Source: Mycobacterium colombiense (GTDB lineage Bacteria; Actinomycetota; Actinomycetes; Mycobacteriales; Mycobacteriaceae). From it: a stretch of 64,000 bases of DNA. Of the stretch, positions 1 to 9,226 are shown piece after piece. The translations under genes were made by a program, and so were the position numbers. Below the pieces are notes generated by a model. That model searched no databases and had not been told where the DNA came from. It saw nothing but the letters and a program-made list of their open reading frames with translations. The stretch spans positions 1 through 64,000 of the forward strand of contig NZ_QMEU01000008.1 of NCBI RefSeq assembly GCF_003284975.1. Direction: 5' to 3'. Position 1 is the first letter of the stretch, and every line of letters starts with the position of its first letter.

Positions 1-100
<100 letters not shown>

Positions 101-182
101 TCAAGCATCGTCTCTGGATCTGTGTAAACGCCAGCGTAAGCACGGCTGTTCCCGGGTGTGTCGCACCACCCATGGCACCACA

Positions 183-953
183 CTAGGGCCGGGGGACCTG
201 GGTGTTGGCCAGTAGCCCGGTATCGGCCGCGCTGCAGTTCGGGGAGACCGCAAACACCGCCAGGACGTGGGGGCTGTCGCCGGGGATCACCAGAACGATG
301 CCCGGGCGGGCGTTGATCTGGATTGGTCGCGCACCCAGGACCTGCGTGGATGCCGGATAGCCGAGGCCGGTGAGGCAAGAGGCGCGCCGCGCCGGGTCGC
401 CGAGGGCGCCGTAATCGGGGCTGCGGTCGAGCAGGCCGAGGATGTCGCTTTGCGAAAGCGGGATCTCCATCGGCGGGGTCGACAGCGTGATGTGCTGAAC
501 GTCGCCAGGGGTGTCCGGTGCGGGGTCGGGTGCGTGTAGGAGCGCGATGGTGCCGAAACCGATCGCGGCGAGCACCGCGCACACGCCGGTGACCGCGGCG
601 ATGGTGCGGCCCGGGCGGATGCGTGGGCGGGCGGTGTGAGCGGGGGACGCGGCCGATTCCCCGGACCCGGGCCCCGCCGAGCGCAGCGCCGCGGAAACCC
701 GGCCGACCACCTCAGGGGGAGGGTCCGGCGCCGAATCGGGATCGGCCCCGACGGCGGCGACGTCGCGGCGGACCTGGTTCAGGGCATCCAGCACGCCGGC
801 GGCGTGCGGATCGGCGCGGATTTGCCGGCGGACGCGGGCGGCGGACGCGTCGTCAAGAATTCCGGCTTGCAGGTCGGCGAGGAGTTCGACGGTCAGCGGT
901 GGGTCCGATCCCGCATTGCGATGATCCGCCCCGCCGTCGTCCGCCACATCCAT
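183..953 (-). CDS. rsmA: Anti-sigma-M factor, one-TM membrane protein
   Basis: This 256-aa protein lies directly downstream of sigM on the same strand, with a 72-bp gap. It has an acidic, alanine-rich cytoplasmic N-terminal half (about residues 1-130) that would bind the sigma factor, one hydrophobic segment (about 135-163), and an extracytoplasmic C-terminal domain of about 90 residues. Length, topology and position match Rv3912 of M. tuberculosis, the membrane anti-sigma partner of SigM. No CxxC or HxxxCxxC zinc motif is visible in the N-terminal half, so it is not a canonical zinc-binding anti-sigma domain. The symbol rests on gene order as well as on topology. Confidence 0.85.
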   Translation of the reverse strand: MDVADDGGADHRNAGSDPPLTVELLADLQAGILDDASAARVRRQIRADPHAAGVLDALNQVRRDVAAVGADPDSAPDPPPEVVGRVSAALRSAGPGSGESAASPAHTARPRIRPGRTIAAVTGVCAVLAAIGFGTIALLHAPDPAPDTPGDVQHITLSTPPMEIPLSQSDILGLLDRSPDYGALGDPARRASCLTGLGYPASTQVLGARPIQINARPGIVLVIPGDSPHVLAVFAVSPNCSAADTGLLANTQVPRP

Positions 954-1025
954 CGGACCCAGTGTCCGTCATGCTCGCAGCGATGGCCACGCGTGGCCCG
1001 CCGCGGCGGTCGCCGGTCGGCTAGT

Positions 1026-1613
1026 TCAGCCCTGGCCGGTGGCGGTGTCCGGCAGAGCGTGTGCGCCGGCGTTGAGGTAGCCCAGCAGTTCGGCGAGCCG
1101 CACCCGTCCGCGCGCACAGCGGCTCTTGACCGTGCCTTCGGCGACGCCGAGCAGCCGGGCGGTGTCGGCGACCGAATAACCCTGCATGTCGACGGCCACC
1201 ACCGCGGCCCGCTGCTCGACGGGAAGCCGCATCAGCGCGCGCTGCACGGCCATCGTGGTCTCGACCTGAGCCGTGCGATCGGCCACCGGATAGATGTCTT
1301 CGAGCGGGACGGTCGGATGCGCTTTGGTGCGGCGCAGCCGATCCAGACACGCGTTGACGACGATGCGGTGCAGCCAGCTGCCGACGGCGGCGTCGTGCCG
1401 GAACGCGCCGGCGCCGCGGTGTGCCGAGAGCATGGCGTCCTGCAGCGCGTCCTCCGCGTCTTCCGGGGTGCGAGTCGTCAGCCGGGCGAGCCGGTGCAGG
1501 TGCCGCTGATGACGCCCGAACAACTCGCCGAAGGCGTAGCGGTCGCCGGCCACATGGGCTGCCAGCAGCTCGGCGTCACTGCGCTCACGCTTGGCGTTTC
1601 TTCCGAAGCCCAC
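1026..1613 (-). CDS. sigM: ECF RNA polymerase sigma factor SigM
   Basis: This 195-aa protein is an extracytoplasmic-function sigma factor. Region 2 occupies about residues 15-85 and includes the helix WLHRIVVNACLDRLRR. Region 4 (about 125-180) carries the helix-turn-helix YSVADTARLLGVAEGTVKSR that reads the -35 element. There is no region 3, as expected for the class. The start is a GTG at 1613 in an 80-bp gap after the mviN stop. It is followed by its anti-sigma gene and trxB, the same order as in M. tuberculosis, where SigM controls a set that includes ESX-linked secreted proteins. No confident ECF promoter was found in the short upstream gap. Confidence 0.92.
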   Translation of the reverse strand: MGFGRNAKRERSDAELLAAHVAGDRYAFGELFGRHQRHLHRLARLTTRTPEDAEDALQDAMLSAHRGAGAFRHDAAVGSWLHRIVVNACLDRLRRTKAHPTVPLEDIYPVADRTAQVETTMAVQRALMRLPVEQRAAVVAVDMQGYSVADTARLLGVAEGTVKSRCARGRVRLAELLGYLNAGAHALPDTATGQG

Positions 1614-1693
1614 GGCCGGACAGTAACCAATTGCGTATGGCCCGGCACTTCACTCGGAAGGGCCGATGTGAGTGGCCCGACAAGCACCGCGGA

Positions 1694-4600
1694 CTAGGAC
1701 GCGGCCTGGACCGTGATCTCCGAAAAACCGGCCTGGCTCTTGCCGCTGGTCGATCCCAGCGTCGAGATCCATACCAGCACATTCGATGTCGGCGAGCCGG
1801 CCCGGACCGGGATCACGTTGTGGCCGGGCTTGAGCGTGAAGGCCGGGGCCAACACGGTCGTGTCGTTGAGGCTGGACGGCGACGACGAGGGCGCCGCGCG
1901 GATCTCGACCTTGGTCCCGTTGCTGGGCGTGTCGATGGTCACCTGGCCGACCACGGTGGCGCTGGGCAGCTGCAGGATCAGCCCTTCGCCCTGCTTGAAG
2001 CTGGGGAACGGAACGGCGTCGGTGTAGACCTCGGTCGCCCAGGCCGTCGAGGGATCGCCGTCGATGGCCTGCCCGGCCGTCCCGGCGTTGTCGGCGTCAC
2101 CGTCGGGGGAGAAGACCGTCGCTTTGGTCGGTTTGACGACGCTGCCCGCGGCGGCGGGCGGGGCGCTCGGCGACGCCGACGCTGACGACGACGACGGGCC
2201 GTTGAGGCCCAGCTCATCCTTATTGAGGCCGCCACCGACATTGCCGAAGATCTTGCTCACGATCGACGCCAGCACCAGTAGGGCCACCACGATGACGGCG
2301 AGGCCGGCGCCGACCCCGATGAGCACGTTGCGCCGGCGCCGCGCGAGGGTCGCCTGCTCCTGGCCGGGTGAGATCAGGGCCGCCGACGGGGAGGGCGAAT
2401 CGTCGATCGGTCCGAGCACCTCCGTGCGGTCGGCGACCGCGGTGGCCTGCTGGAGCAGGTTCAAAAGCGTTGAGGCGCTACGTATTCCGCCGTCCTCTTG
2501 GACCGCTCGGACGGCAACGGCCGAGATCTGGAAGGGGATGTCGCGGTCGACGGACATGGGCTCGACGGGGTTGCCGGCCGAGTCGCGTTCGGCCGCCGCG
2601 AGTCCGCTGCGCACCCCGCTTTCCAGCAGCGGCCACCGATTGACCAGCAGGGCGTAGAGCGCTGCGCCGATGCCGCGGATGTCGTCCTGCGGGTTGGCGT
2701 CGGGCATGGTCGCGGGGTAGGCCAGCACGACGTCGCCTTCGATGCTGACCCGCACCCGGCTGGGGTGATCGATCGACAGTGCGACACCGGCGCGGTGCGC
2801 CGCGTCGGCGGCGGCGGCCAGCGACTGCATGGCGCGGACGGCGCCCACCGGCGAGGGCGCGGTGTCGGCCACCTCCTGCAGCGAACCGCCCCGAATCCAC
2901 TCGGAGACCACCAGGCCGCCCGAGCCGGTGTGCACCACGTCGAGGACCCGGGCGATGCCGGGTTTGTCGATGCGGCTGAGCCGCAGGGTGCGCGACAAAA
3001 TCTCCTGGAGCACCTCGTCGGGCAGGGCGCCGTCCGGGTCGACGAACGTCAGCGCCACCTGCCGATCCAGGGCGGTGTCCAGCGCCTGCCAGAACTGCAA
3101 CGGCGGGGCGCCGCCGTGGAACACCAGCAGCCGATACCGCCCGCCGGCGATCCGGGCGCCGGGGACCAGGTGCACGTCGTCTCCCGCGGGGTCCGCCGAA
3201 CGCTCGCGTGGCGGTTCGAACGCGCGCCGGGCGTCGCTGCGGATGTCGCCGTTGGCTTGTTCGGACGGGCGCGGGGCGGACCGCGACGGCTCCGCGGCGG
3301 GGATGTCGGGCTGGAAGTCGTCGGCGAGTGGCCGCGGCGTGCCTGAACCCGCACCAGATCCAGCGCTGGGGGCTGCGCTTTCCATCGGGCGGTCGGTCAC
3401 CTCCGGTCCTTTCGCTTGCCGGGCTCGGTTTGCCCGCTCCGGAGGCCTGCGCCGGATCGGCTCCTGGACCGCATTTACCCCAGGCGGGGACGAATTCCTC
3501 TGCTCAGGGTACGTGACCGGGAGCCGGTGAGACGATCGATCCTTCGCACTGGGATTGCGCGGGCGTGGTCCGCGGCCGGTGATGCGGTACCGCAGGGCGT
3601 CCAGCGCTGCCCGCGCCTCGGGGACCTGCGCGCGCAGCATGACCGCGGCGATGATCGGCAGCATGATGAGACCCAGCACGAACAGGCGAAGCAGGGAACC
3701 GGCACCGCCGAGGGCGGTGAGCTGATCCAACCCGAGCAGCCGGTCGACCACGTGGGCGATCAATCCGGCCAGCATGGACGCGGTGAGCGTCACCAGGATC
3801 GTGCGGACTTCACCGACACCGATCAGGTGGCCCCCGGCGGGTAGCAGGGCGCGGCGCAGCAGCACGTAGCCGATGACCGCGCCGGCCAGAAAGCCGAGGC
3901 CGTTGGCTAGTCCCAGAAAACCGGCCACCAGCTTGGGGTCGTCGGTGAGGTGCGGCGCCAGCACCGAGCCCAGGATCTTGACGGCCGTGATGACGAGGAT
4001 GATGACGATCGGCGTCCACGGCTGTTCGCGGGCGTAGAACACCCGCAACTGCAGGAGCACCAGCCCGTAGGGGATCAGCGTGAAGGCCGACAGGGTGATC
4101 GCGGCACCCAGGTAGCCGGCGTCGACGTCCCCGAAGTGGCCGTAGGCGAACAGGGCGCTGCCCATCGCGGGACCGCCGACGGTCATGAACGCCACGATCG
4201 GGATCAGCGTGATCAGCGTCAGCCGGGTGGCCAGGGACAGGTCGCCGAGCACGGCCTCGGTGTCGTCGGCGGCGGCGTTGCGGCTCAGCCGCGGCATCAC
4301 CACGGTCAGGACCGTCACGCCGATCATGCCGAACGGCAGCATCAGCACCAGCCAGGTGTAGTTGTAGATCGCAGGGCCCGACGCCGCCGCGGTACTGGCG
4401 ATCTGGTTGCCCACGACCAGGCCGAGCTGGCTGATCAGCACGTAGAGCACCATTGCGGCGGCCATGGTGCCGAAGCGCTTGAGGCGCTGGTCGATTCCCC
4501 ACAGCGGGCGCAGGTCGACGCGCTGGCGGCGCAGGGCCACCAGCAGCAGCCCGGTTTGGGCGAACACGCCCAGGGTGGTGCCCACGGCGAGCACCAGCAG

Positions 4601-5320
4601 CTTGGCGTTGCCCATGCGGACGGGATCGACGGACAGCTCACCGGGAACCAGCACATAGATCGCCAGGGTGAGCAGCGCGACGACGTTGTTCACGACCGGT
4701 GCCCACGCCGTGGGCCCGAAGACGTTGCGAGTGTTCAGGATCGCCATGAACACCGAGGTCAGGCCGTAAGCGAGGACCTGGGGCAGCAGCAGGTACGCGA
4801 ACGCGATGGTCAGCGGCTCGTTGACCTGCGGCGCGCGGCCCAGCATCAGCCGCACCAGCAGCGGGGCGGCCACCACCGACAGTGCGGTGGCGACGATCAA
4901 CAGCGCCGTCGTCAGCGTGACCAGGCGCCGCACGAAGGCCGCGCCGCCGTCGGGGTCACTCTGCTCGGCGCGCGCCAGCACCGGCACGAAGATCGCGGTG
5001 AAAGTCGCCTCCAGCACGAGCGCGGCCATCAGGTTGGGCAGCTGATTGGCCACCGAGAATGCGCTGGACAACGCGGCCCCGAGGATCGCGGCCAGCAGTA
5101 CCACGCGGGCGAAGCCGGTGAGCCGGCTGATCAGCGTGGCGAACGCCATCGCCCACGACCGCGAGACCAGCGCCGAGTCAGACAGCTCGGGGCGGCGCCG
5201 GTCAATCTCGGCGGCGACGGGCGGCAGCGGGCCGGTCGGCGGTGAGCCCGGCGCCCGGGAAGGCCGGGCCGGCTCGGGCAGGCGGTGGTGGTGCTGGGCC
5301 TGCCGGTAGGCGGGCGTCAT
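1694..5320 (-). CDS. mviN: MviN/MurJ lipid II flippase fused to pseudokinase and discoidin-like domain
   Basis: The 1208-aa protein has three parts. Residues about 50-560 form the multi-TM MurJ domain that moves lipid II across the membrane. Residues about 710-960 form a protein-kinase-like domain that keeps the glycine-rich start (GGRYRLLVF) but has ALSIDHPSRV where the HRD catalytic loop should be and no DFG, so it is a pseudokinase. After one TM helix (about 993-1020) comes an extracellular region of about 150 residues that resembles a discoidin fold. In M. tuberculosis the same protein is phosphorylated by PknB and recruits FhaA. The ATG at 5320 overlaps the upstream stop by 4 bp (ATGA). 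The frame stays open further upstream, but that stretch lies inside the preceding gene and is only a shadow. Confidence 0.93.
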   Translation of the reverse strand: MTPAYRQAQHHHRLPEPARPSRAPGSPPTGPLPPVAAEIDRRRPELSDSALVSRSWAMAFATLISRLTGFARVVLLAAILGAALSSAFSVANQLPNLMAALVLEATFTAIFVPVLARAEQSDPDGGAAFVRRLVTLTTALLIVATALSVVAAPLLVRLMLGRAPQVNEPLTIAFAYLLLPQVLAYGLTSVFMAILNTRNVFGPTAWAPVVNNVVALLTLAIYVLVPGELSVDPVRMGNAKLLVLAVGTTLGVFAQTGLLLVALRRQRVDLRPLWGIDQRLKRFGTMAAAMVLYVLISQLGLVVGNQIASTAAASGPAIYNYTWLVLMLPFGMIGVTVLTVVMPRLSRNAAADDTEAVLGDLSLATRLTLITLIPIVAFMTVGGPAMGSALFAYGHFGDVDAGYLGAAITLSAFTLIPYGLVLLQLRVFYAREQPWTPIVIILVITAVKILGSVLAPHLTDDPKLVAGFLGLANGLGFLAGAVIGYVLLRRALLPAGGHLIGVGEVRTILVTLTASMLAGLIAHVVDRLLGLDQLTALGGAGSLLRLFVLGLIMLPIIAAVMLRAQVPEARAALDALRYRITGRGPRPRNPSAKDRSSHRLPVTYPEQRNSSPPGVNAVQEPIRRRPPERANRARQAKGPEVTDRPMESAAPSAGSGAGSGTPRPLADDFQPDIPAAEPSRSAPRPSEQANGDIRSDARRAFEPPRERSADPAGDDVHLVPGARIAGGRYRLLVFHGGAPPLQFWQALDTALDRQVALTFVDPDGALPDEVLQEILSRTLRLSRIDKPGIARVLDVVHTGSGGLVVSEWIRGGSLQEVADTAPSPVGAVRAMQSLAAAADAAHRAGVALSIDHPSRVRVSIEGDVVLAYPATMPDANPQDDIRGIGAALYALLVNRWPLLESGVRSGLAAAERDSAGNPVEPMSVDRDIPFQISAVAVRAVQEDGGIRSASTLLNLLQQATAVADRTEVLGPIDDSPSPSAALISPGQEQATLARRRRNVLIGVGAGLAVIVVALLVLASIVSKIFGNVGGGLNKDELGLNGPSSSSASASPSAPPAAAGSVVKPTKATVFSPDGDADNAGTAGQAIDGDPSTAWATEVYTDAVPFPSFKQGEGLILQLPSATVVGQVTIDTPSNGTKVEIRAAPSSSPSSLNDTTVLAPAFTLKPGHNVIPVRAGSPTSNVLVWISTLGSTSGKSQAGFSEITVQAAS

Positions 5321-7740
5321 ACTCGGTGCTCTTCTTCGACGTGCTCCTGATCCACTCCGTGGTCGGGGTCGTCGCGCGCCTCGCCTGCGGTGGCGTGCCG
5401 GCTGTCGGGTGGGTCGGGGCGGTCCAGGTCGGCGCGGTCGGGCTGGCCACGGAAGCGGTGCCACAGCCGCCGGCCGGCCAGCAGAACCAGCACGGCCGCC
5501 GCGGACAGCGTGATGGCGAACAGGACCTTGCCGTAGGCGTTGGAATGCACCGACAACCGCACCGGCTCGCCCAGCCGCAGACCGTCCGGGGTCCGCAGGG
5601 TCGCGTCGACGGCGACGCGTTGGGTGAAGTTCACTTCGACAGGAATGCGCAGCGGGAGGTAACCGGGGGGCAGTTCGATCTGACCGATGTCGGTTACGTT
5701 CATGCCCGGCGGCGCGTCGACGTGCAGGCGCACCCGGATTGGCACGGCCAGGCCGTTGTGCAGCGCCAGCGGCAGGGGGCTGTGCTCGGTGGCCAGCGTG
5801 TAGGAGCCGCCGGGGTTGACGATCGTCACCGCGCCGAACAGGTCGTTGATCGTTTTTCCGACCACCGCCAGGCGTTGCTGCGCCAACCCGTTGCGGGTGT
5901 CGGGCGGTTCGGACTGGCTCAGCGCGCGCAACATGTCCTCGCGCAGCGGCGCGGTGTACTGGACGCCGGTCAGCCCGGTGCGGTCGTCGGTCATCAACGA
6001 TGACGTCAGTCCCCACAACCGGCCGACTTGGCTGGCGATGCCGGCGGTGACGTCGTCGCTGAACTGGCCGCGGGGAGAGTTGTCGGTGCCGGCCTGTTGC
6101 GTGGATTGGTCGCGCGCCTGGGCCGCCTGGTTCGCCTCGGCGATCACCGCCGGCAGCGGCCGCGGTACCGCCAGGCCGGACCGAATGGTGGTGGTCAGGG
6201 CGGTCAAAATGACCTGGGCGTCGTCGGCCTGCAGGTTCCACGTCGTCGGCGGCACCAGGATCTGGGTGCGCGGGTCGTCACGCCGCAGCGCGTGCCAGAA
6301 GATCGAGCCCAAGGCGTCCTGGCGGCGTGCGGTCACCGAATCGTGGCCGAGCCGGACGGTGAGTGACGAGTCCAGGTATGTCGGCGCCTCGGGGGAGGTG
6401 CCGGCGCCGGCCAAGGCGGCGCCGACGGCGGGGTCGAACGGCGCGACCGCGACCTGCGGGGTCAACCGCTCCGGGGCGTTGTCGACGCCCGTCGCGGCGG
6501 AGTCCTGCGCCTCGGTGGCCGACAGGTCGGCGGCGGCGATCGCGACGGTGTTGTCGTTGCTGCTGAGAAGCTTGACCGCGCGGTCGGTCAGGGGGCCATC
6601 GGGCACCAGCGTGGCGCCGCGGGTGGAGACGACGTCCAGGATTTTGTCGATGACGCCGTTGGCGCTCGTGGTGGCGATGGCGTTGAGGCCGGGATCGTTG
6701 ACGCGCTGCACGGCGTCCAGATCGGCCTGCGCGTAGGGGAGCGGCGCCACGCAGGTCCGGTGCGCCAGCGCGCGCAGGCGGTTCAGCCATTCGGTCGCGG
6801 TGGCCTGCCCGGCACCGGGATGGGTCGGGGTGCCGGGCAGCTGACTGGGTCCGTCGGGGGAGTTGGAAACGACGTAGCCGGCGGTCATCGCGTTGACGGT
6901 GACCAGCAGGTCCGGGTCGATCGCCAGGCACAACGCGCGGCCAACAGCGCCGTCGGGGTCGACGTCGTGACTGGTGGCGACTTCGGCGGAGGCCAGCAGG
7001 ATGTCGAGCCGGCCGCCGCTGGCCAACGAGGTGGCCAGGTCGTCGTCGACCAACCGCACCGGGATGGTTCCCCCGGGCACGCCGGGGGCCAGCCTGGGCC
7101 GGTCGGCCAGCGGCCACAGCATGGTCATCGCGACGGGCTTGGAGGTGTCGGGCGCGACGGCCGAGCCGATGTCGTCGGCGCGATCGGGCGGCACCCCGAC
7201 CACGGGAAGCAGGAAGCGCGCGTTGTCCAGCCGCGCGGGTGCGCCGTAGTCGGGTGTGCCGTTGACGTTGACCAGGACCGGGTAGATGCCGGGCTTTTCG
7301 ACGCCCAGCGACGGCTTGCTCAGCGCCCGCAGCGGGGCCGACAGGGTGAAGCCGACTTCTTGCCCGCGCTGCAGTTCGGGCGCCACGGTGAGGAAGTCGG
7401 CGGCGGCCTGGTAGCCGTCGGTGTCGCCGTCCAGGGTGGTGCGCAGGCCCGCGGAGGCGGTGACGGCGCCGGCGTGCTCGAGCCGGACCATGACGTCGCG
7501 GACCGGTCGGTCGCCGATGTTGGTCACCATGCCGCTGACGGTCACGACGGGTGGACTGGTCGTGGTGACCACGTCCGGGGTGACTTGATCGATGCGGACG
7601 CGGACGAACGGCGTCACCCCGGGCTCGCCCGCCGCCGCGCGCGGCATCACCGGGCCGGTGAGCGCCGCGAGTCCGGCCACGATGGCGAGCACGGCAGCGA
7701 CGCGCGCCAGGCCGGCCCAACGCAGATGTAGAGCGGTCAC
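5317..7740 (-). CDS. Exported DUF6049-like envelope protein, C-terminally anchored (Rv3909-like)
   Basis: This 807-aa protein starts with a cleavable-looking signal sequence (about residues 1-37, hydrophobic core [16 protein letters not shown]). Most of it is a large extracytoplasmic region whose first part looks like a beta-sandwich (about 45-150). Near residue 750 there is a single TM helix followed by a basic cytoplasmic tail (RRLWHRFRG). It lies between mutT4 and mviN and overlaps both by 4 bp, so translation is probably coupled. The position equals Rv3909 of M. tuberculosis. The persistent linkage to the MurJ gene suggests a role in cell-wall synthesis, which is inference. The start is the GTG at 7740 inside a GTGA overlap. 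Confidence 0.88.
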   Translation of the reverse strand: MTALHLRWAGLARVAAVLAIVAGLAALTGPVMPRAAAGEPGVTPFVRVRIDQVTPDVVTTTSPPVVTVSGMVTNIGDRPVRDVMVRLEHAGAVTASAGLRTTLDGDTDGYQAAADFLTVAPELQRGQEVGFTLSAPLRALSKPSLGVEKPGIYPVLVNVNGTPDYGAPARLDNARFLLPVVGVPPDRADDIGSAVAPDTSKPVAMTMLWPLADRPRLAPGVPGGTIPVRLVDDDLATSLASGGRLDILLASAEVATSHDVDPDGAVGRALCLAIDPDLLVTVNAMTAGYVVSNSPDGPSQLPGTPTHPGAGQATATEWLNRLRALAHRTCVAPLPYAQADLDAVQRVNDPGLNAIATTSANGVIDKILDVVSTRGATLVPDGPLTDRAVKLLSSNDNTVAIAAADLSATEAQDSAATGVDNAPERLTPQVAVAPFDPAVGAALAGAGTSPEAPTYLDSSLTVRLGHDSVTARRQDALGSIFWHALRRDDPRTQILVPPTTWNLQADDAQVILTALTTTIRSGLAVPRPLPAVIAEANQAAQARDQSTQQAGTDNSPRGQFSDDVTAGIASQVGRLWGLTSSLMTDDRTGLTGVQYTAPLREDMLRALSQSEPPDTRNGLAQQRLAVVGKTINDLFGAVTIVNPGGSYTLATEHSPLPLALHNGLAVPIRVRLHVDAPPGMNVTDIGQIELPPGYLPLRIPVEVNFTQRVAVDATLRTPDGLRLGEPVRLSVHSNAYGKVLFAITLSAAAVLVLLAGRRLWHRFRGQPDRADLDRPDPPDSRHATAGEARDDPDHGVDQEHVEEEHRV

Positions 7741-8471
7741 GGCCCCGGTCCGTGGCCGTTCTTCCGGCCGGCGGCCGGATGGTCCGCATGCCGGGTCCGC
7801 GAATGTGTCTGCGGGCGGCGCCGCGGCGCGCTGGGCGGCAGCGGTGGAAGCGAGGCCGGGCCGTCGCTTTGCAGCTTGTCGATCAGCTCGTCGGCCACCT
7901 TGGCCAGGCGGCGTTCGTCGGCGTAGGCCAGCCGGGACGGCAGTTCACCCATGGGCACCCAGGCGACCTCGGCGACTTCGAGATCCTCGTCGGACAGCTC
8001 GCCGCCGGAGAAGCGCATTAAGTAGTGGTGCACAGTCTTGTGCACGCGGCGGCCGTCGGTGACGAACCAGTAGTCGATGCGGCCCAGCGCGGCCAGCACG
8101 CTGCCCCGGATGCCGGTCTCTTCGGCGACCTCTCTGATTGCGGTCTGCTCGGCGGTCTCACCGAGTTCGATGTGCCCCTTGGGCAGCGACCAAAGCATTC
8201 GTCCGCGCCGGTCGATGCGCCCGATCAGCGCGGCGACCTGTGACTCCCGGGGGCCGTCGAGACCGTCGATGACCAACCCCCCGGCGGAGGTTTCGTGGAC
8301 AGTGCGCAGCTGGTCCGGTTCGCGGCGGGATGCTCGGGAGCGGCGCGACTTGGTGGCCGTCGAGTCGCCGGTCGCTTGACCGGTGGTTTGATTCTCGGAC
8401 GAATTCGCGGCACCACGGCCCCGGCGCCGTCCCCGGCGCCGACGTGGTTTGCCTTGTTCGCCGTCCGACAC
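7737..8471 (-). CDS. mutT4: NUDIX hydrolase MutT4
   Basis: This 244-aa protein has a very basic, low-complexity N-terminus (about residues 1-60, rich in RRRGRRRG) followed by one NUDIX domain. The NUDIX box matches G-x5-E-x7-R-E-V-x-E-E-x-G exactly, beginning at GHIELGE, so the metal-binding glutamates are present. The family hydrolyses nucleoside diphosphates linked to another moiety, and mycobacterial MutT proteins clean oxidised nucleotides. The GTG at 8471 (protein start VSDGEQGK) fits the M. tuberculosis protein as recalled. An ATG seven codons upstream at 8492 is the alternative. In M. tuberculosis it is directly divergent from pcnA. Here an accessory cassette separates them. Confidence 0.9.
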   Translation of the reverse strand: MSDGEQGKPRRRRGRRRGRGAANSSENQTTGQATGDSTATKSRRSRASRREPDQLRTVHETSAGGLVIDGLDGPRESQVAALIGRIDRRGRMLWSLPKGHIELGETAEQTAIREVAEETGIRGSVLAALGRIDYWFVTDGRRVHKTVHHYLMRFSGGELSDEDLEVAEVAWVPMGELPSRLAYADERRLAKVADELIDKLQSDGPASLPPLPPSAPRRRPQTHSRTRHADHPAAGRKNGHGPGP

Positions 8472-8557
8472 CCAAGCGATAGTAGCTGGCACGGCATGTT
8501 CTCCCGGAGATACTCGCCGCGCGGTGAGCGCGCGAGCTCACGGCGAAAGCCGTCTCG

Positions 8558-8860
8558 TCAGAGCGGTCCTATCGCGTGCGCGATCGCCCATAGCGCACCG
8601 AAGACAAGCAGTGAAAGTGGTCCGGACAGGCTGCCGACGAGCATTCCGCGGCCGATCTGGCCCATCGTTCCTGAGGCCTGAGCGACCAGAGCTGCGACCG
8701 CCATGTAGATCAGGACGACGGGAAGTACAAAAACGATCGAGTACGGCATGAAGAGCCAAGTGCTGAACTCGACGACGAAAACGTGTAGCACCGCTACCCC
8801 GAAAGTGACCGGGCCATAGCGCGATTTCGACGCCGGAATCATCGATTCGTCGGCCATCAC
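8558..8860 (-). CDS. Small integral membrane protein, accessory cassette, unknown function
   Basis: This 100-aa protein has about three hydrophobic segments (roughly residues 18-38, 42-62 and 72-98), so it is very likely membrane-embedded. It starts with GTG at 8860 or ATG at 8857, after a GGT-rich ribosome-binding stretch, 8 bp from the end of the upstream membrane gene. I recognise no family. It is the last gene of a three-gene minus-strand set (505-aa effector-like protein, 110-aa membrane protein, this one) between mutT4 and pcnA. In toxin-type cassettes the small membrane proteins downstream of the effector are often immunity or anchoring proteins. That role is inference from position only. 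Confidence 0.6.
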   Translation of the reverse strand: MMADESMIPASKSRYGPVTFGVAVLHVFVVEFSTWLFMPYSIVFVLPVVLIYMAVAALVAQASGTMGQIGRGMLVGSLSGPLSLLVFGALWAIAHAIGPL

Positions 8861-8868
8861 AAGACCTT

Positions 8869-9201
8869 TCAGCGCAATACCAAGTACGCGTAAACAATCG
8901 CACCGATTAGCACGGCCGCCGCAGATCCCGCAACGCTAAGTCCAAGACCACGGTTGCGCGGTGACGGCGACCGCATCAGTATCGCTGCGAGCGCAAGAGC
9001 CACCAGTGCGGTGATAACGGCGGCGACGAGCATCCAACTGCGTTCGGTGTGTCCGTGTGCGGTGGCGAAGGGCCCCTTGCCTAACGCCCACATCGTAGCG
9101 AGTAACGACCCGAGGACGATCTGCACGACAACGGGCGCGGACAACGTCGCCGTACGCCACGCGCTTGCGTCTAAGTCCCGAACTCGGAGCAATGACGGCA
9201 T
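8869..9201 (-). CDS. Small membrane protein with about three TM helices, accessory cassette
   Basis: This 110-aa protein shows hydrophobic segments at about residues 20-42, 55-76 and 86-108. A short charged loop containing HGHTERS lies between the first two. It starts 25 bp after the stop of the 505-aa effector-like gene and ends 8 bp before the next membrane gene, so the three probably form one transcript. No enzymatic motif and no known family was recognised. Candidate roles are immunity protein, secretion accessory or membrane anchor for the upstream protein, all by inference from gene order. Confidence 0.6.
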   Translation of the reverse strand: MPSLLRVRDLDASAWRTATLSAPVVVQIVLGSLLATMWALGKGPFATAHGHTERSWMLVAAVITALVALALAAILMRSPSPRNRGLGLSVAGSAAAVLIGAIVYAYLVLR

Positions 9202-9226
9202 CTGAGTTGCTTTCCGTTAATTGTGG

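Noticed and set aside
1421-2185. Plus-strand open frames opposite sigM and mviN
   Set aside because: Long antisense frames are common in GC-rich genes. The translated products are Arg/Gly-rich without domains.
3950-5245. 431-codon plus-strand frame opposite mviN, rich in Gln, His and Asp
   Set aside because: Composition is the mirror image of a membrane-protein gene. There are no motifs and the opposite strand is a well-supported flippase.
5321-6241. Upstream extension of the mviN reading frame by 307 codons
   Set aside because: It lies inside the preceding exported-protein gene in another frame, is Arg/Pro-rich shadow sequence, and the ATG at 5320 with a 4-bp overlap gives the normal protein start.
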